Positions 1-10,471 of a DNA stretch of 64,000 nt are shown piece after piece. The notes below the pieces were generated by a model that saw only the letters and a program-made list of their open reading frames with translations, did not search any database and was not told where the DNA came from. This DNA is from Gordius sp. MW1. Its lineage: Eukaryota > Nematomorpha > Gordioida > Gordea > Gordiidae. The stretch lies in contig OZ038531.1 of NCBI GenBank assembly GCA_964036665.1, positions 13,516,168 through 13,580,167 of the forward strand, written 5' to 3'. A program made the translations under genes and the position numbers. Each line of letters opens with the position of its first letter. Position 1 is the first letter of the stretch.

Positions 1-94
1 TCTTTTGTCAAAATGATAGTTCTCGCAGCTTAAAACCTCTTTTCGGAAGTCGATCGAGGATAATAGGATTCTCAAATTGGCTTACTTTTATATA

Positions 95-165
95 TTTTTT
101 CATGCTCTTTCACATAGAATCGAAAAAAATAAATATTTTTGCCTCAAAATTTTTCACATATTTTT
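95..165. other. A/T-tract core of the monomer, possible curved DNA
   Basis: In monomer 1 there are A or T runs at 95-100, 123-129, 136-140, 146-154 (AAAATTTTT) and 161-165. The last four are centred about 12 bp apart, close to the helical repeat, which in general favours intrinsic curvature. G+C here is about 24%, against 40% in the first 60 bases of the unit. The tract recurs in essentially every monomer with run-length variation (TTTTTCATG, TTTTTTCATG, TTTTTTTATG). Curvature is an inference from tract spacing. Confidence 0.6.
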
Positions 166-264
166 CTTTGAACCGTATTCATCCGATGAAAGTTGTCGTT
201 TTCAGACGTGGTTTCTATGATCCCAAGTAAAAACTTATCAGAATCTAAAAACTATTACTTTGAA

Positions 265-272
265 ATCATGAT
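265..272. repeat. ATCATGAT palindrome, site of a recurrent 3-bp deletion
   Basis: The 8-bp palindrome sits in TTTGAAATCATGATCGCAT in nearly every monomer. Fourteen monomers by my count have lost CAT, leaving GAAATGATCG (for example those starting at 20587, 21584, 22268, 23618, 23960, 30738, 32447, 34155, 35522, 44375 and 46075). The variant tracks particular HOR lineages and is useful as a marker. Confidence 0.8.
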
Positions 273-306
273 CGCATAGAGCAGTTTTCAAAAATTAAGC
301 ACTAAC

Positions 307-333
307 GTTGCGATACAACAAACTAATCGCAAC
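307..333. repeat. Perfect 8-bp inverted repeat (dyad) in the monomer
   Basis: GTTGCGAT at 307-314 and ATCGCAAC at 326-333 are exact reverse complements separated by 11 nt, so the segment can form a hairpin or cruciform or present a dyad protein site. It recurs in most full-length 345-bp monomers. It is lost or weakened by several distinct changes: the 10-bp deletion (CACATAC junction), the 4-bp deletion (CACGTTTAC junction), GTTGCTAT in monomers at 346, 691 and 1381, and right-arm changes such as TATTTGCAAC (49843, 53267 and 54976 boundaries), AATCGTAAC and AATAGC (27315). Any function is inference. Confidence 0.85.
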
Positions 334-2760
334 AATAAAACGTTGTCTTTTGTCAAAATGATAGTTCTCGCAGCTTAAAACCTCTTTTCGGAAGTCAATC
401 GAGGATAATATGATTCTCAAATTGGCTTACTTTTATATATTTTTTTATGCTCTTTTACATAGAATCGAAAAAAATAAATATTTTTGCCTCAAAATATTTC
501 ACATATTTTTCATTGAACCGTATTCATCCGATGAAAGTTGTCGTTTTCAGACGTGGTTTCTATGATCCCAAGTAAAAACTTATCAGAATCTAAAAACTAT
601 TACTTTGAAATCATGATCGCATGGAGCAGTTTTCAAAAATTAAGCACTCACGTTGCTATACAACAAACTAATCGCAACAATAAAACGTTGTCTTTTGTCA
701 AAATGATAGTTCTCGCAGCTTAAAACCTCTTTTCGGAAGTCGATCGAGGATAATAGGATTCTCAAATTGGCTTACTTTTATATATTTTTTCATGCTCTTT
801 CACATAGAATCGAAAAAAATAAATATTTTTGCCTCAAAATTTTTCACATATTTTTCTTTGAACCGTATTCATCCGATGAAAGTTGTAGTTTTCAGACGTG
901 GTTTCTATGATCCCAAGTAAAAACTTATCAGAATCTAAAAACTATTACTTTGAAATCATGATCGCATGGAGCAGTTTTTAAAAATTAAGCACTCACGTTG
1001 CTATACAACAAACTAATCGCAACAATAAAACGTTGTCGTTTGTCAAAATGATAGTTCTCGCAGCTTAAAACCTCTTTTCGGAAGTCGATCGAGGATAATA
1101 GGATTCTCAAATTGGCTTACTTTTATATATTTTTTCATGCTCTTTCACATAGAATCGAAAAAAATAAATATTTTTGCCTCAAAATTTTTCACATATTTTT
1201 CTTTGAACCGTATTCATCCGATGAAAGTTGTCGTTTTCAGACGTGGTTTCTATGATCCCAAGTAAAAACTTATCAGAATCTAAAAACTATTACTTTGAAA
1301 TCATGATCGCATAGAGCAGTTTTCAAAAATTAAGCACTAACGTTGCGATACAACAAACTAATCGCAACAATAAAACGTTGTCTTTTGTCAAAATGATAGT
1401 TCTCGCAGCTTAAAACCTCTTTTCGGAAGTCAATCGAGGATAATAGGATTCTCAAATTGGCTTACTTTTATATATTTTTTTATGCTCTTTTACATAGAAT
1501 CGAAAAAATAAATATTTTTGCCTCAAAATATTTCACATATTTTTCATTGAACCGTATTCATCCGATGAAAGTTGTTGTTTTCAGACGTGGTTTCTATGAT
1601 CCCAAGTAAAAACTTATCAGAATCTAAAAACTATTACTTTGAAATCATGATCGCATGGAGCAGTTTTCAAAAATTAAGCACTCACGTTGCTATACAACAA
1701 ACTAATCGCAACAATAAAACGTTGTCTTTTGTCAAAATGATAGTTCTCGCAGCTTAAAACCTCTTTTCGGAAGTCGATCGAGGATAATAGGATCCTCAAA
1801 TTGGCTTACTTTTATATATTTTTTCATGCTCTTTCACATAGAATCGAAAAAAATAAATATTTTTGCCTCAAAATTTTTCACATATTTTTCTTTGAACCGT
1901 ATTCATCCGATGAAAGTTGTCGTTTTCAGGCGTGGTTTCTATGATCCCAAGTAAAAACTTATCAGAATCTAAAAACTATTACTTTGAAATCATGATCGCA
2001 TAGAGCAGTTTTCAAAAATTAAGCACTCACGTTGCGATACAACAAACTAATCGCAACAATAAAACGTTGTCTTTTGTCAAAATGATAGTTCTCGCAGCTT
2101 AAAACCTCTTTTCGAAAGTCGATCGAGGATAATAGGATTCTCAAATTGGCTTACTTTTATATATTTTTTCATGGTCTTTTACATAAAATCGAAAAAAATA
2201 AATATTTTTGCCTCAAAATTTTTCACATATTTTTCTTTGAACCGTATTCATCCGATGAAAGTTGTCGTTTTCAGACGTGGTTTCTATGATCCCAAGTAAA
2301 AATTTATCAGAATCTAAAAACTATTACTTTGAAATCATGATCGCATAGAGCAGTTTTTAAAAATTAAGCACTAACGTTGCGATACAACAAACTAATCGCA
2401 ACAATAAAACGTTGTCTTTTGTCAAAATGATATTTCTCGCAGCTTAAAACCTCTTTTCGGAAGTCAATCGAGGATAATAGGATTCTCAAATTGGCATACT
2501 TTTATATATTTTTTCATGCTCTTTCACATAAAATCGAAAAAAATAAAGATTTTTGCCTCAAAATTTTTCACATATTTTACTTTGAACCGTATTCATTCCG
2601 ATGAAAGTTGTCGTTTTCAGACGTGGTTTCTATGATCCCAAGTAAAAACTTATCAGAATCTAAAAACTATTACTTTTAAATCATGATCGCATAGAGCAGT
2701 TTTCAAAAATTTAGCACTCACGTTGCGATACAACAAACTAATCGCAACAATAAAACGTTG

Positions 2761-5520
2761 TCTTTTGTCAAAATGATATTTCTCGCAGCTTAAAACCTCT
2801 TTTCGGAAGTCAATCGAGGATAATAGGATTCTCAAATTGGCTTACTTTTATATATTTTTTCATGCTCTTTCACATAAAATCGAAAAAAATAAATATTTTT
2901 GCCTCAAAATTTTTCACATATTTTTCTTTGAACCGTATTCATCCGATGAAAGTTGTCGTTTTCAGACGTGGTTTCTAAGATCCCAAGTAAAAATTTATCA
3001 GAATCTAAAAACTATTACTTTGAAATCATGATCGCATAGAGCAGTTTTCAAAAATTAAGCACTGACGTTGCGATACAACAAACTAATCGCAACAATAAAA
3101 CGTTGTCTTTTGTCAAAATGATAGTTCTCGCAGCTTAATACCTCTTTTCGGAAGTCAATCGAGGATAATAGGATTCTCAAATTGGCTTACTTTTATATAT
3201 TTTTTCATGCTCTTTCACATAGAATTGAAAAAAATAAATATTTTTACCTCAAAATTTTTCACATATTTTTCTTTGAGCCGTATTCATCCGATGAAAGTTG
3301 TCGTTTTCAGACGTGGTTTCTATGATCCCAAGTAAAAATTTATCAGAATTTAAAACTATTACTTTGAAATCATGATCGCATAGATCAGTTTTCAAAAATT
3401 AAGCACTCACGTTGCGATACAACAAACTAATCGCAACAATAAAACGTTGCCTTTTGTCAAAATGATAGTTCTCGCAGCTTAAAACCTCTTTTCGGAAGTC
3501 AATCGAGGATAATAGGATTCTCAAATTGGCTTACTTTTATATATTTTTTCATGCTCTTTCACATAGAATCGAAAAAAATAAATATTTTTGCCTAAAAATT
3601 TTTCACATATTTTTCTTTGAACCGTATTCATCCGATGAAAGTTGTCGTTTTCAGACGTGGTTTCTAAGATCCCAAGTAAAAATTTATCAGAATCTAAAAA
3701 CTATTACTTTGAAATCATGATCGCATAGAGCAGTTTTCAAAAATTAAGCACTGACGTTGCGATACAACAAACTAATCGCAACAATAAAACGTTGTCTTTT
3801 GTCAAAATGATAGTTCTCGCAGCTTAAAACCTCTTTTCGGAAGTCAATCGAGGATAATAGGATTCTCAAATTGGCTTACTTTTATATATTTTTTCATGCT
3901 CTTTCACATAGAATTGAAAAAAATAAATATTTTTACCTCAAAATTTTTCACATATTTTTCTTTGAACCGTATTCATCCGATGAAAGTTGTCGTTTTCAGA
4001 CGTGGTTTCTATGATCCCAAGTAAAAATTTATCAGAATTTAAAAACTATTACTTTGAAATCATGATCGCATAGATCAGTTTTCAAAAACTAAGCACTCAC
4101 GTTGCGATACAACAAACTAATCGCAACAATAAAACGTTGTCTTTTGTCAAAATGATAGTTGTCGCAGCTTAAAACCTCTTTTCGGAAGTCAATCGAGGAT
4201 AATAGGATTCTCAAATTGGCTTACTTTTATATATTTTTTTATGCTCTTTCACATAAAATCGAAAAAAATAAATATTTTTGCCTCAAAATTTTTCACATAT
4301 TTTTCTTTGAACCGTGTTCATCCGATGAAAGTTGTCGTTTTCAGACGTGGTTTCAATGATCCCAAGTAAAAACTTATCAGAATCTAAAAACTATTACTTT
4401 GAAATTATGATCGCATAGAGCAGTTTTCAAAAATTAAGCACTCACGTTGCGATACAACAAACTAATCGCAACAATAAAACGTTGTCTTTTGTCAAAATGA
4501 TAGTTCTCGCAGCTTAATACCTCTTTTCGGAAGTCAATCGAGGGTAATAGGATTCTCAAATTGGCTTACTTTTATACTTTTTTTTAATGCTCTTTCACAT
4601 AGAATCGAAAAAAATAAATATTTTTGCCTCAAAATTTTTCACATATTTTTCTTTGAACCGTATTCATCCGATGAAAGTTGTCGTTTTCAGACGTGGTTTC
4701 TAAGACCCCAAGTAAAAATTTATCAGAATCTAAAAACTATTACTTTGAAATCATGATCGCATAGAGCAGTTTTCAAAAATTAAGCACTCACGTTGCGATA
4801 CAACAAACTAATCGCAACAATAAAACATTGTCTTTTGTCAAAATGATAGTTCTCGCAGCTTAAAACCTCTTTTCGGAAGTCATTCGAGGATAATAGGATT
4901 CTCAAATTGGCTTACTTTTATATATTTTTTCATGCTCTTTCACATAGAATCGAAAAAAATAAATATTTTTACCTCAAAATTTTTCACATATTTTTCTTTG
5001 AACCGTATTCATCCGATGAAAGTTGTCGTTTTCAGACGTGGTTTCTATGATCCCAAGAAAAAATTTATCAGAATCTAAAAACTATTACTTTGAAATCATG
5101 ATCGCATAGAGCAGTTTTCATAAATTAAGCACTCACGTTGCGATACAACAAACTAATCGCAACAATAAAACGTTTTCTTTTGTCAAAATGATAGTTCTCG
5201 CAGCTTAAAACCTCTTTTCGGAAGTCAATCGAGGATAATAGGATTCTCAAATTGGCTTACTTTTATATATTTTTTCATGCTCTTTCACATAAAATCGAAA
5301 AAAATAAATATTTTTGCCTCAAAATTTTTCACATATTTTTCTTTGAACCGTGTTCATCCGATGAAAGTTGTCGTTTTCAGACGTGGTTTCAATGATCCCA
5401 AGTAAAAATTTATCAGAATCTAAAAACTATTACTTTGAAATCATGATCGCATAGAGCAGTTTTCAAAAATTAAGCACTCACGTTGCGATACAACAAACTA
5501 ATCGCAACAATAAAACGTTC
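2761..5520 (+). repeat. Mixed monomers with a 689-bp dimer pair (monomers 9-16)
   Basis: Starts are 2761, 3106, 3450, 3795, 4140, 4485, 4831 and 5176. Monomers at 2761 and 3450 share CTAAGATCC with CACTGACG. Those at 3106 and 3795 share AATTGAAAA with the ACCTC form, so 2761-3449 and 3450-4139 form a tandem dimer pair. GTCGCAG replaces CTCGCAG near 4161, and the unit at 4485 carries a longer T-run with an extra base near 4578. Nothing non-satellite is present. Confidence 0.8.
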
Positions 5521-8496
5521 TCTTTTGTCAAAATGATAGTTCTCGCAGCTTAAAACCTCTTTTCGGAAGTCGATCGAGGATAATAGGATTCTCAAATTGG
5601 CTTACTTTTATATATTTTTTCATGCTCTTTCACATAGAATCGAAAAAAATAAATATTTTTGCCTCAAAATTTTTCACATATTTTTCTTTGAACCGTATTC
5701 ATCCGATGAAAGTTGTCGTTTTCAGACGTGGTTTCTATGATCCCAAGTAAAAACTTATCAGAATCTAAAAACTATTACTTTGAAATCATGATCGCATAGA
5801 GCAGTTTTCAAAAATTAAGCACTAACGTTGCGATACAACAAACTAATCGCAACAATAAAACGTTGTCTTTTGTCAAAATGATAGTTCTCGCAGCTTAAAA
5901 CCTCTTTTCGGAAGTCAATCGAGGATAATATGATTCTCAAATTGGCTTACTTTTATATATTTTTTTATGCTCTTTTACATAGAATCGAAAAAAATAAATA
6001 TTTTTGCCTCAAAATATTTCACATATTTTTCATTGAACCGTATTCATCCGATGAAAGTTGTCGTTTTCAGACGTGGTTTCTATGATCCCAAGTAAAAACT
6101 TATCAGAATCTAAAAACTATTACTTTGAAATCATGATCGCATGGAGCAGTTTTCAAAAATTAAGCACTCACGTTGCTATACAACAAACTAATCGCAACAA
6201 TAAAACGTTGTCTTTTGTCAAAATGATAGTTCTCGCAGCTTAAAACCTCTTTTCGGAAGTCGATCGAGGATAATAGGATTCTCAAATTGGCTTACTTTTA
6301 TATATTTTTTCATGCTCTTTCACATAGAATCGAAAAAAATAAATATTTTTGCCTCAAAATTTTTCACATATTTTTCTTTGAACCGTATTCATCCGATGAA
6401 AGTTGTAGTTTTCAGACGTGGTTTCTATGATCCCAAGTAAAAACTTATCAGAATCTAAAAACTATTACTTTGAAATCATGATCGCATGGAGCAGTTTTTA
6501 AAAATTAAGCACTCACGTTGCTATACAACAAACTAATCGCAACAATAAAACGTTGTCGTTTGTCAAAATGATAGTTCTCGCGGCTTAAAACCTCTTTTCG
6601 GAAGTCGATCGAGGATAATAGGATTCTCAAATTGGCTTACTTTTATATATTTTTTCATGCTCTTTCACATAGAATCGAAAAAAATAAATATTTTTGCCTC
6701 AAAATTTTTCACATATTTTTCTTTGAACCGTATTCATCCGATGAAAGTTGTCGTTTTCAGACGTGGTTTCTATGATCCCAAGTAAAAACTTATCAGAATC
6801 TAAAAACTATTACTTTGAAATCATGATCGCATAGAGCAGTTTTCAAAAATTAAGCACTAACGTTGCGATACAACAAACTAATCGCAACAATAAAACGTTG
6901 TCTTTTGTCAAAATGATAGTTCTCGCAGCTTAAAACCTCTTTTCGGAAGTCAATCGAGGATAATAGGATTCTCAAATTGGCTTACTTTTATATATTTTTT
7001 TATGCTCTTTTACATAGAATCGAAAAAATAAATATTTTTGCCTCAAAATATTTCACATATTTTTCATTGAACCGTATTCATCCGATGAAAGTTGTTGTTT
7101 TCAGACGTGGTTTCTATGATCCCAAGTAAAAACTTATCAGAATCTAAAAACTATTACTTTGAAATCATGATCGCATGGAGCAGTTTTCAAAAATTAAGCA
7201 CTCACGTTGCTATACAACAAACTAATCGCAACAATAAAACGTTGTCTTTTGTCAAAATGATAGTTCTCGCAGCTTAAAACCTCTTTTCGGAAGTCGATCG
7301 AGGATAATAGGATCCTCAAATTGGCTTACTTTTATATATTTTTTCATGCTCTTTCACATAGAATCGAAAAAAATAAATATTTTTGCCTCAAAATTTTTCA
7401 CATATTTTTCTTTGAACCGTATTCATCCGATGAAAGTTGTCGTTTTCAGGCGTGGTTTCTATGATCCCAAGTAAAAACTTATCAGAATCTAAAAACTATT
7501 ACTTTGAAATCATGATCGCATAGAGCAGTTTTCAAAAATTAAGCACTCACGTTGCGATACAACAAACTAATCGCAACAATAAAACGTTGTCTTTTGTCAA
7601 AATGATAGTTCTCGCAGCTTAAAACCTCTTTTCGAAAGTCGATCGAGGATAATAGGATTCTCAAATTGGCTTACTTTTATATATTTTTTCATGGTCTTTT
7701 ACATAAAATCGAAAAAAATAAATATTTTTGCCTCAAAATTTTTCACATATTTTTCTTTGAACCGTATTCATCCGATGAAAGTTGTCGTTTTCAGACGTGG
7801 TTTCTATGATCCCAAGTAAAAATTTATCAGAATCTAAAAACTATTACTTTGAAATCATGATCGCATAGAGCAGTTTTTAAAAATTAAGCACTAACGTTGC
7901 GATACAACAAACTAATCGCAACAATAAAACGTTGTCTTTTGTCAAAATGATATTTCTCGCAGCTTAAAACCTCTTTTCGGAAGTCAATCGAGGATAATAG
8001 GATTCTCAAATTGGCATACTTTTATATATTTTTTCATGCTCTTTCACATAAAATCGAAAAAAATAAAGATTTTTGCCTCAAAATTTTTCACATATTTTAC
8101 TTTGAACCGTATTCATTCCGATGAAAGTTGTCGTTTTCAGACGTGGTTTCTATGATCCCAAGTAAAAACTTATCAGAATCTAAAAACTATTACTTTTAAA
8201 TCATGATCGCATAGAGCAGTTTTCAAAAATTTAGCACTCACGTTGCGATACAACAAACTAATCGCAACAATAAAACGTTGTCTTTTGTCAAAATGATATT
8301 TCTCGCAGCTTAAAACCTCTTTTCGGAAGTCAATCGAGGATAATAGGATTCTCAAATTGGCTTACTTTTATATATTTTTTCATGCTCTTTCACATAAAAT
8401 CGAAAAAAATAAATATTTTTGCCTCAAAATTTTTCACATATTTTTCTTTGAACCGTATTCATCCGATGAAAGTTGTCGTTTTCAGACGTGGTTTCT
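5521..8496 (+). repeat. Right copy of the 16-monomer-shift duplication
   Basis: Monomers start at 5521, 5866, 6211, 6556, 6901, 7245, 7590, 7935 and 8281, each exactly 5,520 bp after its partner. With one substitution seen in 2,976 bp this is the most recent exchange in the window, or possibly an assembly duplication. Past 8496 the copy switches to CTATGATCC, AAACTTATC and ACGATTACTTTT, which belong to a different monomer type. Confidence 0.93.
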
Positions 8497-10471
8497 ATGA
8501 TCCCAAGTAAAAACTTATCAGAATCTAAAAACGATTACTTTTAAATCATGATCGCATAGAGCAGTTTTCAAAAATTAAGCACTCACGTTGCGATACAACA
8601 AACTAATCGCAACAATAAAACGTTGTCTTTTGTCAAAATGATAGTTCTCGCAGTTTAAAACCTCTTTTCGGAAGTCGATCGAGGATAATAGGATTCTCAA
8701 ATTGGCTTACTTTTATATATTTTTTCATGGTCTTTCACATAAAATCGAAAAAAATAAATATTTTTACCTCAAAATTTTTCACATATTTTTCTTTGAACCG
8801 TATTCATCCGATGAAAGTTGTCGTTTTCAGACGTGGTTTCTATGATCCCAAGTAAAAATTTATCAGAATTTAAAAACTATTACTTTGAAATCATGATCGC
8901 ATAGAGCAGTTTTCAAAAATTAAGCACATACAACAAACTAATCGCAACAATAAAACATTGTCTTTTGTCAAAATGATAGTTCTCGCAGCTTAAAACCTCT
9001 TTTCGGAAGTCAATCGAGGATAATAGGATTCTCAAGTTGGCTTATTTTTATATATTTTTTCATGCTCTTTTACATAGAATTGAAAAAAATAAATATTTTT
9101 ACCTCAAAATTTTTTACATATTTTTCTTTGAACCGTATTCATCCGATGAAAGTTGTCGTTTTCAGACGTGGTTTCTATGATCCCAAGTAAAAATTTATCA
9201 GAATCTAAAAACTATTACTTTGAAATCATGATCGCATAGAGCAGTTTTCAAAAATTAAGCACATACAACAAACTAATCGTAACAATAAAACATTGTCTTT
9301 TGTCAAAATGATAGTTCTCGCAGCTTAAAACCTCTTTTTGGAAGTCAATCGAGGATAATAGGATTCTCAAATTGGCTTACTTTTATATATTTTTTCATGC
9401 TCTTTCACATAAAATCGAAATAAATAAATATTTTTGCCTCAAAATTTTTCACATATTTTTCTTTGAACCGTATTCATCCGATGAAAGTTGTCGTTTTCAG
9501 ACGTGGTTTCTATGATCCCAAGTAAAAACTTATCAGAATCTAAAAACTATTACTTTGAAATCATGATCGCATAGAGCAGTTTTCAAAAATTAAGCACTCA
9601 CGTTGCGATACAACAAACTAATCGCAACAATAAAACGTTGTCTTTTGTCAAAATGATAGTTCTCGCAGCTTAAAACCTCTTTTCGGAAGTCAATCGAGGA
9701 TAATAGGATTCTCAAATTGGCTTACTTTTATATATTTTTTCATGCTCTTTCACATAGAATCGAAAAAAATAAATAATTTTGCCTCAAAATATTTCACATA
9801 TTTTTCATTGAACCGTATTCATCCGATGAAAGTTGTCGTTTTCAGACGTGGTTTCTATGATCCCAAGTAAAAACTTATCAGAATCTAAAAACTATTACTT
9901 TGAAATCATGATCGCATAGAGCAGTTTTCAAAAATTAAGCACTCACGTTGCGATACAACAAACTAATCGCAACAATAAAACGTTGTCTTTTGTCAAAATG
10001 ATAGTTCTCGCAGTTTAAAACCTCTTTTCGGAAGTCGATCGAGGATAATAGGATTCTCAAATTGGCTTACTTTTATATATTTTTTCATGGTCTTTCACAT
10101 AAAATGGAAAAAAATAAATATTTTTACCTCAAAATTTTTCACATATTTTTCTTTGAACCGTATTCATCCGATGAAAGTTGTCGTTTTCAGACGTGGTTTC
10201 TATGATCCCAAGTAAAAATTTATCAGAATTTAAAAACTATTACTTTGAAATCATGATCGCATAGAGCAGTTTTCAAAAATTAAGCACATACAACAAACTA
10301 ATCGCAACAATAAAACATTGTCTTTTGTCAAAATGATAGTTCTCGCAGCTTAAAACCTCTTTTCGGAAGTCAATCGAGGATAATAGGATTCTCAAATTGG
10401 CTTACTTTTATATATTTTTTCATGCTCTTTCACATAGAATTGAAAAAAATAAATATTTTTACCTCAAAATT
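8497..10471 (+). repeat. Mixed block, monomers 25-31, including ATGGTC/TCGATCG types
   Basis: Starts inside are 8626, 8961, 9296, 9641, 9986 and 10321. Units at 8626 and 9986 are near-identical: CAGTTTAAAAC, TCGATCGA, CATGGTC and the 10-bp dyad deletion. The units after them (8961, 10321) share AATTGAAAA and ACCTC. The unit at 9641 has the AAATATTTCAC and CATTGAACC pair otherwise seen at 346, 1381 and their 5,520-bp partners, and at 61779. The block closely resembles 61779-63134 at the other end of the window. Confidence 0.8.

Larger units (their letters stand above)
1..345 (+). repeat. Reference monomer (monomer 1)
   Basis: This copy serves as the coordinate frame for internal features. Landmarks are: CGGAAGT then TCGATCGA at 50-57 (most other monomers have TCAATCGA); an AT-rich core at about 75-170; two copies of TTTCACATA at 108-116 and 152-160; CCGATGAAAG near 183-192; a GACGTGG box near 204-210; the palindrome ATCATGAT at 265-272; the dyad at 307-333; and ACGTTG at the 3' end. 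I saw no convincing internal half-repeat, so 345 bp appears to be the basic unit and not a dimer of about 172 bp. Confidence 0.9.
1..2976 (+). repeat. Left copy of a 16-monomer-shift duplication
   Basis: Monomers start at 1, 346, 691, 1036, 1381, 1725, 2070, 2415 and 2761. The block is repeated 5,520 bp downstream at 5521-8496. Shared private variants include TGATTCTC near 411, GTAGTTTTC near 886, GATCCTC near 1792, CAGGCGTGG near 1928, TTCGAAAGTC near 2112, AAATAAAGAT near 2540, the extra T in ATTCATTCCG near 2590, and AATTTAGC near 2708. The only mismatch I see is CAGC against CGGC (6582 in the right copy). The copies diverge after 2976 (CTAAGATCC against CTATGATCC). The left limit is outside the window. 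Confidence 0.93.

Noticed and set aside
50-57. TCGATCGA palindrome as a conserved functional site
   Set aside because: Only the flanking families have it; most monomers read TCAATCGA, so it is better treated as a lineage marker.
41-60. CENP-B box (TTCGnnnnAnnCGGG) in the CTTTTCGGAAGTC segment
   Set aside because: TTCG is present, but the A at the required position is T and there is no CGGG; I saw no CGGG in the consensus. The reverse complement also fails.
85-100. TATA-like TTTATATATTTTTT as a promoter
   Set aside because: It lies in a 25% G+C satellite core, recurs every 345 bp and precedes no gene. Satellite transcription is possible, but nothing here demonstrates it.
1-345. Monomer as a dimer of about 172-bp halves
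   Set aside because: Comparing the halves by eye gave only scattered short matches, such as two TTTCACATA copies 44 bp apart, and no half-unit periodicity.
2653-8355. Minus-strand 60-codon ORFs at 2653-2835 and 8173-8355
   Set aside because: These two are copies of each other through the 5,520-bp duplication and arise from point changes that remove a stop codon. They have no support elsewhere in the array.
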